From positions 1 through 5,736 of the forward strand of contig DAIUAM010000108.1 in NCBI GenBank assembly GCA_036847185.1: a DNA stretch of 5,736 bases, given 5' to 3'. Positions 1-5,699 of the stretch are shown piece after piece (position 1 is the first letter of the stretch; each line of letters starts with the position of its first letter). The notes beneath the pieces were generated by a model, which searched no databases, was not told where the DNA came from, and saw only the letters and a program-made list of their open reading frames with translations. Made by a program: the position numbers and the translations under genes. Source of the stretch: UBA4738 sp002413305. GTDB taxonomy: Bacteria > Actinomycetota > UBA4738.

Positions 1-2
1 CG

Positions 3-467
3 TCGGCGAGCAGCTTGCTGCAGAGCATCGAGTCGGTCGCCACGAACAGCGGACGGGGCTACCCGAAGGGATTCATCAGGCGCGACCTGAGCAAGTTCCT
101 GCACCTCCAGAATCACACCCTGATCCTGCTGGGCCTGGTCGCCGTGGCCTACTGCGTGGTCGAGGGCGTCGAAGCGGTCGGGCTGTGGATGCAGCGCCGG
201 TGGGCCGAATATCTCACCGCGCTGGCCACCGCCGGCTTCCTCCCGCTGGAGCTCTACGAGATCGCCGCGCGGGTGACGGTCGCCAGGATCGTGACCCTCG
301 TCGTGAACATCGCCATCCTCCTCTATCTGCTGTGGGCAAAGCGGCTGTTCGGCATCCGAGGTGGGCCGAAGGCCGAACGCGAGGAGGGGCGGATCGATCC
401 CGAAGAGGTGTTCGGGCCCGCCCACGGGAAGGAGGCGAAGGCGGCGGTCCGCGCTACGGAAGCCTGA
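3..467 (+). CDS. DUF2127 family membrane protein, 3' part (5' end outside window)
   Basis: The reading frame is open from base 3, so the gene almost certainly starts upstream; a TTG at 15 is available but is probably internal. Numbering from that TTG gives 150 residues. The sequence shows three hydrophobic segments, roughly residues 34-58, 64-83 and 90-108. It carries the signature I associate with DUF2127: VEGVEAVGLW (49-58), then RRWAEY (61-66), then a last helix ending in LLWAKRLFGIRGG (105-117). The tail after about residue 118 is charged and probably cytoplasmic. DUF2127 proteins are integral membrane proteins of unknown biochemical role, often over 200 residues long, which fits a missing N-terminal part. 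The 3' end overlaps the convergent mannosidase gene by 14 bases, leaving no room for an intergenic terminator. Family call is fairly sure; function is unknown. Confidence 0.85.
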   Translation, partial: SASSLLQSIESVATNSGRGYPKGFIRRDLSKFLHLQNHTLILLGLVAVAYCVVEGVEAVGLWMQRRWAEYLTALATAGFLPLELYEIAARVTVARIVTLVVNIAILLYLLWAKRLFGIRGGPKAEREEGRIDPEEVFGPAHGKEAKAAVRATEA

Positions 468-2706
468 GCGTTTCGATCCGAGCAGGGCCGATCTCGAACG
501 TCCGGTCCCCGACGCGAGCCTGCCGCGTCTCGGTCGTCGACGGGTTCCAGATCCGCACTTCGAGATGACCGTCCACGCGCCGGATGCTGGACAGCTCGGC
601 GCCTTCGACCCGCAGCAGCGAGCCCGACTCGGGCAGGTCGCCGGCTCCCCTCGACCGGGTCGCGCGGGGAGGAAGGCAGAACCGCTCCCACGCCGCCGGA
701 AGCTCCTCCGCGGCCACGCCGCGGGCCAGTGTCACGACGAATGGCGTCTCCCCCAGCACGTCCCCCATCATCTGCGCGTCTGGGGTCGCGATGTCAGGCC
801 CCGCGGCCCAGTTCCGGACCGGCATGTCCGGACGGCTGATCGTGCCCGTGCACCTCAGGAGGGTGACGGCCAACTCGGCCGGTTCGGTCAGGACCTCGTA
901 CTCGAAAACGTGCTCCTGGAGCAGCGCCACGTCGCCTGCCCGGACGGCCCCTCTCGCCGGCCAGGTGCGAGCGGGCCATTCCGTCCCGCCCTCACATTCG
1001 AGTGGACGCTCCACGACCTCGAAGGGCGCCAGTGCGTGGCTGCGCTCGGCCGGTTCGGCGAGCGCCACGTGGAGCCGCAACCGATGGTCGGGGCGGTCGT
1101 TCATGACCCGGCCGTGAAGCATGACCGCCTCGTCGCCCGGCACCTCCATGCCGGTGAGTTCGACACGAAGCCCGTCGTCGAACACCGCCGTGAGCGTGTG
1201 CACCGGATACGGCAGTCCGCTCCGTGTCGAGACCACTCGAGTGGTCACGGAGAGGTCCTGCGGCTCCCGGGGCGGCGCGGTATCGGTGGGACAGAAGTTG
1301 TAGAGGTCGCCGACATCGCCTTCGTCCACCAGGCGTATGCGGAAGGGCCCGGCGGTGAACGACGAGCCGTCCACCCCGAACTCGACGCTCGGGTGTATCG
1401 GGACGTCGGCGTCCAGCTTCCAGCCCAGCCCGGGGATCCCCCACCGCTCCGTCGGCGAGGGGTTGACGTACATCATGCCCGGCCGAGGCATGCGGGCCGC
1501 CAGGACTTCCATCGCGGCACGGGCGACGTTGTCGGCAAGGCTCTCGGCTTCCTTGTACCGACGATCCACGGCCCAGGCCACAGGGTCGATCGAGCACCCG
1601 CAGACCGAGTCATGGGCACCGTTCCACAGCAGGAGCTGCCAGGCTCGCTGCAGCCGAGTGGCGACGAACCGATCCTCCCAGCCCGAAGATGGCACGGGAG
1701 GCGGGGGTGACTCGTCGCTCAGGTGGAGGTCCTCATTCGGCCACGTCGCGTGCGGCATCAGCTCGGCGAACGGCTCGGCCCACCGTTCCAGCAACGTCTC
1801 GGCCCGGGCGCGCGCCTGCTTCTGGCGGATCCGAGCCGAGTAGACGTGCGGGAGGAGGTGTGCGCGGGCGGCGGACCGGAGCTCGCCTCTCCAAACCGGG
1901 ACTCCGTCCACAGGGTCTGGCTCATCGACGAACGAACGGAGCGAGGCGATCTCGGCTCGCACCCCGATCTCGGCCGGGTCCAGTTCGCGGAGCAGAGGGG
2001 CGAGCTTCGCGGCGGGCACGTGGTGGTCGCCGCCCACCGTGACCAGCAAGCGGTCGCGGACGGAGAGCGGCCGCAGCCACTCAACGGCCTGCCGCAGCTC
2101 CGCGGCGAGGGTTTCGGCGTCGTCGACCTGCGTGAGGCGCGCACCGATCGAGTAGCCGAACACCATGTACTCGGCCAGGACACTGCTCCCGTCCGGCGAC
2201 TCCCACCGGAAGGTCGTCCGGTCGACCGCGTTCGGAACCCCGCGCCACACCGCGGCCCGGCGCACCCCGGCGTTCGACAGCAGCTGCGGCATCTGCCCGA
2301 TGTGCCCGAACTGGTCGGGGAGGTAGCCGATGGCGTCACTCGCCTCCGTCCCCGCCAGGTCCTTCGCTCGAGCCAGCCCCCACTCCAGGTTCCGGATCAT
2401 CGATTCGCCGGAGGTCAGGAACTCGTCCATCTGCGTGAACCACGGTCCGACCGAGATGCGGCCCTCGCGAGCCAGGCGCCGGAGGTCCGCTTCGCGTTCC
2501 GGCCGGACGGCCAGGTAGTCCTCGATCAGCGCAGTCTGCCCGTCCAGGTGGAAGTGCCCGAACCCCGGCTCCCGGCCGAACAGACCGATCAGGCCGTCGA
2601 GCATCTCGACCAGCCACTCCCGGAACTGCTCGAAGGTCAGGTACCACTCGCGATCCCAGTGGGTGTGCGGGACCAGGAACATCCGGACCGGTTCGGCCTC
2701 CGTCAT
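454..2706 (-). CDS. Glycoside hydrolase family 38, alpha-mannosidase type
   Basis: Predicted retaining, metal-dependent alpha-mannosidase of 750 residues. Seen: HTHWDREWY at 14-22, giving the first metal ligands H16 and D18; HLDGQTALIEDYL at 53-65; LPDQFGHIGQ at 129-138, where D131 matches the family nucleophile and metal ligand; a helical middle region around 288-312 (SARIRQKQARARAETLLERW in part); and NGAHDSVCGCSID at 362-374, whose H365 matches the last zinc ligand. About residues 405-750 form the beta-rich C-terminal region. The motifs resemble bacterial MngB-like enzymes (mannosylglycerate or phosphomannosylglycerate hydrolases), but this protein is shorter than the roughly 880 residues of E. 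coli MngB, so the substrate is unassigned. No signal peptide is visible, so it is probably cytoplasmic and acts on imported sugars. I chose ATG at 2706, with AGGA 10 bases upstream, over TTG at 2745; the extra 13 residues lie outside the domain. It is divergent from a putative regulator gene. Confidence 0.93.
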   Translation of the reverse strand: MTEAEPVRMFLVPHTHWDREWYLTFEQFREWLVEMLDGLIGLFGREPGFGHFHLDGQTALIEDYLAVRPEREADLRRLAREGRISVGPWFTQMDEFLTSGESMIRNLEWGLARAKDLAGTEASDAIGYLPDQFGHIGQMPQLLSNAGVRRAAVWRGVPNAVDRTTFRWESPDGSSVLAEYMVFGYSIGARLTQVDDAETLAAELRQAVEWLRPLSVRDRLLVTVGGDHHVPAAKLAPLLRELDPAEIGVRAEIASLRSFVDEPDPVDGVPVWRGELRSAARAHLLPHVYSARIRQKQARARAETLLERWAEPFAELMPHATWPNEDLHLSDESPPPPVPSSGWEDRFVATRLQRAWQLLLWNGAHDSVCGCSIDPVAWAVDRRYKEAESLADNVARAAMEVLAARMPRPGMMYVNPSPTERWGIPGLGWKLDADVPIHPSVEFGVDGSSFTAGPFRIRLVDEGDVGDLYNFCPTDTAPPREPQDLSVTTRVVSTRSGLPYPVHTLTAVFDDGLRVELTGMEVPGDEAVMLHGRVMNDRPDHRLRLHVALAEPAERSHALAPFEVVERPLECEGGTEWPARTWPARGAVRAGDVALLQEHVFEYEVLTEPAELAVTLLRCTGTISRPDMPVRNWAAGPDIATPDAQMMGDVLGETPFVVTLARGVAAEELPAAWERFCLPPRATRSRGAGDLPESGSLLRVEGAELSSIRRVDGHLEVRIWNPSTTETRQARVGDRTFEIGPARIETLRLP
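1231..1246. repeat. Perfect 16-bp palindrome inside the mannosidase gene
   Basis: GACCACTCGAGTGGTC reads identically on both strands, with no spacer. It lies in the coding region of the mannosidase, at about residues 487-492 (VTTRVV). The symmetry does not continue outward (A on both sides). It has the shape of a dimeric repressor site, but its mid-gene position gives no support for regulation, and coding constraint plus GC bias could produce it by chance. Confidence 0.6.
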
Positions 2707-2713
2707 CGGTCCG

Positions 2714-2735
2714 CCATCCTGGAGGGATTGGATGG
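2714..2735. promoter_or_regulatory. Inverted repeat in the divergent intergenic region, covering the mannosidase ribosome-binding site
   Basis: CCATCC (2714-2719) and GGATGG (2730-2735) are perfect 6-bp arms separated by 10 bases, inside the 56-base gap between the mannosidase and the HTH-DUF2087 gene. Read on the minus strand, the downstream arm contains AGGATGG, the likely Shine-Dalgarno of the mannosidase (10 bases before ATG 2706), and the loop contains CCTCC. In RNA the stem would pair the ribosome-binding site. In DNA the same symmetry could be an operator for the neighbouring winged-helix protein. Both roles are inference; a 6-bp repeat is short enough to be chance. Confidence 0.35.
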
Positions 2736-2753
2736 TCGAACGCAACCCGCCGG

Positions 2754-2759
2754 TAGACT
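2754..2759 (+). promoter_or_regulatory. Possible -10 box for the HTH-DUF2087 gene
   Basis: TAGACT fits the TANNNT form of actinobacterial -10 elements. It ends only 3 bases before the ATG at 2763 and 9 bases before the second in-frame ATG at 2769. Transcription would therefore begin at or just before the second ATG, giving a leaderless mRNA. No convincing Shine-Dalgarno precedes either ATG, which agrees with this reading. I see no good -35 element at 16-18 bases. Confidence 0.35.
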
Positions 2760-2762
2760 CGG

Positions 2763-3344
2763 ATGGCCATGCCTCCCGCGCGCTCGCCCTCGACGACCGC
2801 CACGCCCGAGGAGATCCTGCGGGCGCTCGCCGACCCGGAGCGACTGGCGGTGGCCGGGACCCTGGCCCGCGCGCCCGCCACAGCTACGGAGCTGGCATCG
2901 GCGCTGGGCCTCACCCCCGAGCGGGTCCGGCGGCACCTCAACCGCCTGGCCACGGTCGCCGTCGTCCGGGGCGAGGAGGACCGCCGCACCTTCCGCCTGG
3001 TGCCGGAGACGCTCCGCGCGGCCGCTCTAGAGGTCGGCCCTCCGCGCGAGCCGGGTGTCGCCCTGGGCGCCGTCTTCGAGGAGGAGGAGGTCGTACTCCG
3101 CAACTACTTCCGGGGCGGCCGCCTCCGGGAGATCCCTGCCCGGCAGAACAAGAAACGCATCGTCCTGGCCCGGCTGGCGCTGGAGTTCGAACCCGGCGTC
3201 CACTATCAGGAGGGGGAGGTCAACCGGATCCTCACCACGTTCCACGACGACTACGCCTCGCTCCGTCGCCACCTGGTGGACGAAGGGTTCCTGGACCGGG
3301 AGAGCGGCGAGTACTGGCGGTCGGGCGGTCCGGTCGAGGTCTGA
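2763..3344 (+). CDS. Winged-helix (ArsR-like) DUF2087 domain protein, putative transcription regulator
   Basis: A 193-residue two-domain protein. Residues 16-88 look like an ArsR-type winged helix: EEILRALADPERLAVAGTL, then the helix-turn-helix TATELASALGLTPERVRRHLNRL (40-62) and a wing ending around 80. Residues about 108-186 match the DUF2087 pattern: a short lead-in (NYFRGGRLREIPARQNKK), then LALEFEPGVHYQEGEVNRIL (138-157) and DDYASLRRHLVDEGFLDRESGEYW (162-185). DUF2087 is commonly found fused to HTH domains; its ligand is not known to me. There is no cysteine in the protein, so it is unlikely to sense metals or redox state through thiols as classical ArsR members do. The alternative start at 2769 would remove two residues and may be the true leaderless start. 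It is followed after 16 bases by the thioredoxin-like gene, probably on the same transcript, and is divergent from the mannosidase, which it may regulate (inference). Confidence 0.85.
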   Translation: MAMPPARSPSTTATPEEILRALADPERLAVAGTLARAPATATELASALGLTPERVRRHLNRLATVAVVRGEEDRRTFRLVPETLRAAALEVGPPREPGVALGAVFEEEEVVLRNYFRGGRLREIPARQNKKRIVLARLALEFEPGVHYQEGEVNRILTTFHDDYASLRRHLVDEGFLDRESGEYWRSGGPVEV

Positions 3345-3360
3345 CCGGCAGGTACCGGGC

Positions 3361-4017
3361 ATGGAGACAGAGGACGAACCCACCACACCGGAGCCCACCG
3401 CGACCTCGCGCCCCCCGTCGGCGGACGCTCGCCGGCGGACGCTCACCCGGAGGCTCCTGGTGGCGGCGGCCGTCCTGTTCCCCGCCGGGCTTCTGATCGC
3501 CCTCACCCTCGTGCTGCGCGCGTACGAGCCGAAGGGGCTGACCGGGCCGCGAGAGCTCCAGGCGGCGGACTTCGTCGCCACGCCCATCGCGGACGGGCGG
3601 CCGGCGCCGTCGTTCTCGCTCCCGCTGTTGGGCGGCACCGGCACCTCGGGGCCTGACGCCGGCCGCGGCCACGTCCTGGTGGTCAACCTCTGGGCGTCCT
3701 GGTGCGGTCCGTGCCGTGCGGAGGCGCCCGGCATCGAACGGGTCTGGGAGGCCTACCGGGGACGCGGTGTCCGGTTCCTCGGCGTCGACCACGAGGACGG
3801 CAACGGCCCCGCGCTCGCGTTCGCCCGGAGGTTCGGCCTGACCTATCCGATGGTCGCGGACCCGTCCGGGTCGGTCTCCGCGGAGTACGGCTCGCTCGGG
3901 ATCCCCAGCACGTACGTGATCACCTCGGACGGAACCATCGCCTACCGGTTCCTGGGACGGGTCGACCCCACCGACCTCGAACGCATCCTCGACCGGCTGC
4001 TTTCCGCCCATCGCTGA
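3361..4017 (+). CDS. Membrane-anchored TlpA/ResA-like thioredoxin-fold protein
   Basis: A 218-residue predicted thiol-disulfide oxidoreductase acting outside the cytoplasmic membrane. Residues 1-31 are an acidic then arginine-rich cytoplasmic tail (RRR at 25-27, RR at 30-31). About 32-53 is a single membrane helix, an uncleaved signal anchor. From about 78 comes the redoxin domain: PAPSFSLPLL (81-90), VLVVNLWASWCGPC (105-118) with active-site cysteines C115 and C118, and the cis-proline segment GIPSTYVI (180-187). The C-terminal helix is DLERILDRLL (205-214). Family members reduce apocytochrome c or other exported disulfides, often in cytochrome maturation; no cytochrome biogenesis gene is in view, so the partner is unknown. 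I chose ATG 3361, with CAGGT 7 bases upstream; the frame is open back to 3055, but that stretch is antiparallel shadow of the preceding gene. The start lies 16 bases after the DUF2087 gene stop, suggesting co-transcription. Confidence 0.92.
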   Translation: METEDEPTTPEPTATSRPPSADARRRTLTRRLLVAAAVLFPAGLLIALTLVLRAYEPKGLTGPRELQAADFVATPIADGRPAPSFSLPLLGGTGTSGPDAGRGHVLVVNLWASWCGPCRAEAPGIERVWEAYRGRGVRFLGVDHEDGNGPALAFARRFGLTYPMVADPSGSVSAEYGSLGIPSTYVITSDGTIAYRFLGRVDPTDLERILDRLLSAHR

Positions 4018-4078
4018 TCCCCAGTCCGTCCTTCCCCGTCGCTCAGTACCCACCAGCCGGACGTGAGAGCATGCGGTC

Positions 4079-4984
4079 ATGCCACGGATCCTGGTCGCCA
4101 CCCCCGACGGGCTCCACACGTTCGACGAGCGAGGCTCGCCCGGGCCCATCCATCACGCCGGCCGAACGGTGACCACGGTCGCCCCCGACCGGGAGGAGCT
4201 GTGGGCCATCGTCGAGGGGGCGGAGGTCTGGCACGACCCGGGCACGGGCGGGTGGGACCACGTCGCCGACGTCGAACGCCTACGAGGCACCTGTCTCGCC
4301 GGCGTGGATAACGACGTCTTCGTCGGCGCGTCCGAAGCTCGGCTGTTCCGCGTCGCCGGTCACGGGCTCGACCCGGTCGAGGCCTTCGACCGGGTCGAGG
4401 GCCGCTCCGGCTGGTACACCCCGTGGGGTGGTCCCCCCGATACCCGGTCGATCTCAGAGTGGGGCGAAGCGATCTACGTAAACGTGCACGTTGGCGGGAT
4501 CCTCCGCACCGAGGATCGGGGCCTCACCTGGACGCCGACGATCGACGTCGACGCCGACGTCCATCAGGTGGCCACCGCCGAAGGGCTCGTGCTCGCCGCG
4601 TGCGCCGGCGGCCTGGCGATGAGCGTGGACCGGGGCGGCACCTGGACGTTCCGGACCGACGGCCTCCACGCGCCCTACGCCCGCGCCGTCGCTGTCAGCG
4701 GCGACGCCGTCCTGCTGTCGTGTTCGAACGGTCCGCGTGGGGGGCATGCCGCGCTCTACCGCGGCGCCCTCGCCGGTGGCGCGCTCGAGCGTTGCCGCAC
4801 CGGGCTCCCCGAGTGGTTCGACGACAACATCGACACCTACTGTCTGGACGCGCTGCCGGAGGGCTCGTTCGCCGCGTTCGGGACGTCCGACGGCCGGGTC
4901 TTCGCGTCCGAGGACTCCGGCGCGACCTGGCTGGAGCTCGCCGGCGGGCTCGCACCGGTGCGCCGGGTGCTGGTCCTGCCATGA
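4079..4984 (+). CDS. Asp-box (BNR/sortilin-type) repeat protein, predicted beta-propeller
   Basis: A 301-residue protein with three clear Asp-box motifs (S/T-x-D-x-G-x-x-W): TEDRGLTW at 144-151, SVDRGGTW at 182-189 and SEDSGATW at 277-284. Each follows a beta-strand-like segment, and the N-terminal part (for example ILVATPDGLHTF at 4-15) looks like degenerate blades, so a beta-propeller fold is likely. Such proteins appear in databases as WD40/YVTN/BNR-like, sialidase-like or glycosyl hydrolase. I see no catalytic arginine triad or other sialidase residues, so an enzyme call is not supported. There is no signal peptide or membrane helix; most Asp-box proteins are secreted, so a cytoplasmic location would be unusual. 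The ribosome-binding site is weak (GAGAG 9 bases before the ATG). A 61-base gap follows the thioredoxin gene on the same strand, so read-through is possible. Function unknown. Confidence 0.85.
   Translation: MPRILVATPDGLHTFDERGSPGPIHHAGRTVTTVAPDREELWAIVEGAEVWHDPGTGGWDHVADVERLRGTCLAGVDNDVFVGASEARLFRVAGHGLDPVEAFDRVEGRSGWYTPWGGPPDTRSISEWGEAIYVNVHVGGILRTEDRGLTWTPTIDVDADVHQVATAEGLVLAACAGGLAMSVDRGGTWTFRTDGLHAPYARAVAVSGDAVLLSCSNGPRGGHAALYRGALAGGALERCRTGLPEWFDDNIDTYCLDALPEGSFAAFGTSDGRVFASEDSGATWLELAGGLAPVRRVLVLP
4367..4399. repeat. Perfect 14-bp inverted repeat with 5-base loop inside the BNR gene
   Basis: CTCGACCCGGTCGA (4367-4380) and TCGACCGGGTCGAG (4386-4399) are exact reverse complements around the loop GGCCT. 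The stretch encodes LDPVEAFDRVE (residues 97-107), an almost doubled peptide. Each arm is itself nearly palindromic, so alternative foldings exist. There is no T-run after it, so it is not a standard intrinsic terminator. It would be a very stable mRNA hairpin. Confidence 0.75.
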
Positions 4985-5024
4985 CGGCGGGTGATCCAGG
5001 AGTGGCGGGTTCCCGATGACGGGA

Positions 5025-5030
5025 TAGGCT
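5025..5030 (+). promoter_or_regulatory. Possible -10 box for the DUF2461 gene
   Basis: TAGGCT fits TANNNT and would start transcription around 5037, leaving a leader of about 24 bases with a good ribosome-binding site. A small inverted repeat, TCCCG-ATGA-CGGGA (5011-5024), abuts it upstream. No clear -35 hexamer is visible at 16-18 bases, so this is a candidate only. The 76-base gap after the BNR gene fits independent transcription. Confidence 0.35.
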
Positions 5031-5048
5031 CTCGCGGACCGGGTCGAA

Positions 5049-5056
5049 GGGAGGGG
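5049..5056 (+). promoter_or_regulatory. Strong Shine-Dalgarno fixing the DUF2461 start
   Basis: GGGAGGGG includes GGAGG (5050-5054), 6 bases before the ATG at 5061. It is the best ribosome-binding site in the window and supports that start codon. Confidence 0.7.
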
Positions 5057-5060
5057 CGGG

Positions 5061-5699
5061 ATGGCGTTTCGAGGGTGGCCGGTGGAGGCCCTGGAGTTCT
5101 TCGAGGCGCTGGAAGCCGAGAACACCAAAGCCAACTGGCAGCGGAACAAGGCGACGTACGAGACGAAGGTCCGCGCTCCGATGGAGGAGCTCTTGGCCGA
5201 GCTGCAGCCGGAGTGGGGCGATGGCCGGATCTTCCGTCCCTACCGCGACATCCGGTTCAGCGCCGACAAGTCTCCGTACAAGACGAACATCGGGGCAATG
5301 ATCGGCGGCGGTTACGTGCAGCTAACGGCGGAGGCGCTGGGGGCCGGCTCGGGCATGTGGGAGATGGCGCCGGACCAGCTCGAGCGGTACCGGGAGGCGG
5401 TGGACGCAGGGCGAACGGGCTCCCGCCTGGTGGGCATCGTGGCCGACGCGCGGGCAGCGGGCATCGACGTCCAGGGTCACGGGGTGCTCAAGACGGCGCC
5501 GAAGGGGTACCCGAAGGACCACCCGCGGGTCGAGCTGCTTCGTTACAAGGGCATCGTCACGTGGAAGGAATGGCCGGCCGGCGCGTGGCTGGGGACCCGC
5601 AAGGCGAAGGACCGCGTGGTCGGGTTCCTGGAAGCCTCGAAGCCGCTGAACGCATGGCTCCGCGCGAACGTGGGCCTGTCGACTGTAAAGGCCGGTTGA
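5061..5699 (+). CDS. DUF2461 domain protein (TIGR02453 type)
   Basis: A 212-residue soluble protein of unknown biochemical role. It follows the DUF2461 pattern along its length: an N-terminal helix with ALEFFEALEAENTKANWQRNK in 10-30, the hallmark RPYRDIRFSADKSPYKT (59-75), a central strand region with IGAMIGGGYVQL (77-88), and TAPKGYPKDHPRVELLRYKG (145-164). Length is near the usual size of the family. The start is fixed by GGAGG 6 bases upstream. The gene has no evident operon partner here. Oddity: the last codons (T208, VKAG and the stop) lie over the first of two TGTA/GGCCGGT repeats that may be the end of an insertion sequence, so the extreme C-terminus could have been altered by an insertion. 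The core domain is complete in any case. Confidence 0.9.
   Translation: MAFRGWPVEALEFFEALEAENTKANWQRNKATYETKVRAPMEELLAELQPEWGDGRIFRPYRDIRFSADKSPYKTNIGAMIGGGYVQLTAEALGAGSGMWEMAPDQLERYREAVDAGRTGSRLVGIVADARAAGIDVQGHGVLKTAPKGYPKDHPRVELLRYKGIVTWKEWPAGAWLGTRKAKDRVVGFLEASKPLNAWLRANVGLSTVKAG

Noticed and set aside
361..1710. A 449-codon open frame on the + strand opposite the mannosidase.
   Set aside because: It is arginine-, proline- and histidine-rich low-complexity sequence with no domain, antiparallel to a gene with clear GH38 motifs; long shadow frames are expected at this GC content.
2707..2745. The TTG start at 2745 for the mannosidase.
   Set aside because: The extra 13 residues lie outside the domain and no good ribosome-binding site precedes it; ATG 2706 is a better codon with AGGA upstream.
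1723..3030. A 435-codon open frame on the + strand spanning the mannosidase 5' half, the intergenic gap and the regulator 5' half.
   Set aside because: It crosses two well-supported genes in another frame and has no recognisable domain.
3055..3360. A longer N-terminus for the thioredoxin gene starting at 3055.
   Set aside because: This part overlaps the DUF2087 domain in another frame and reads as serine/arginine-rich shadow; ATG 3361 has a ribosome-binding site and gives a normal membrane anchor.
3232..4149. A 305-codon open frame on the minus strand opposite the thioredoxin gene.
   Set aside because: Its composition is typical GC-shadow (arginine, glycine and proline), and the opposite strand has an unambiguous WCGPC thioredoxin domain.
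4544..4561. GACGTCG-ACGC-CGACGTC inverted repeat in the BNR gene.
   Set aside because: The 7-bp arms are made of GAC/GTC codons for alternating Asp-Val residues; this is expected from coding in GC-rich DNA.
5011..5024. TCCCG-ATGA-CGGGA as a terminator for the BNR gene.
   Set aside because: The stem has only 5 bp and no T-run follows, so it does not qualify as an intrinsic terminator.
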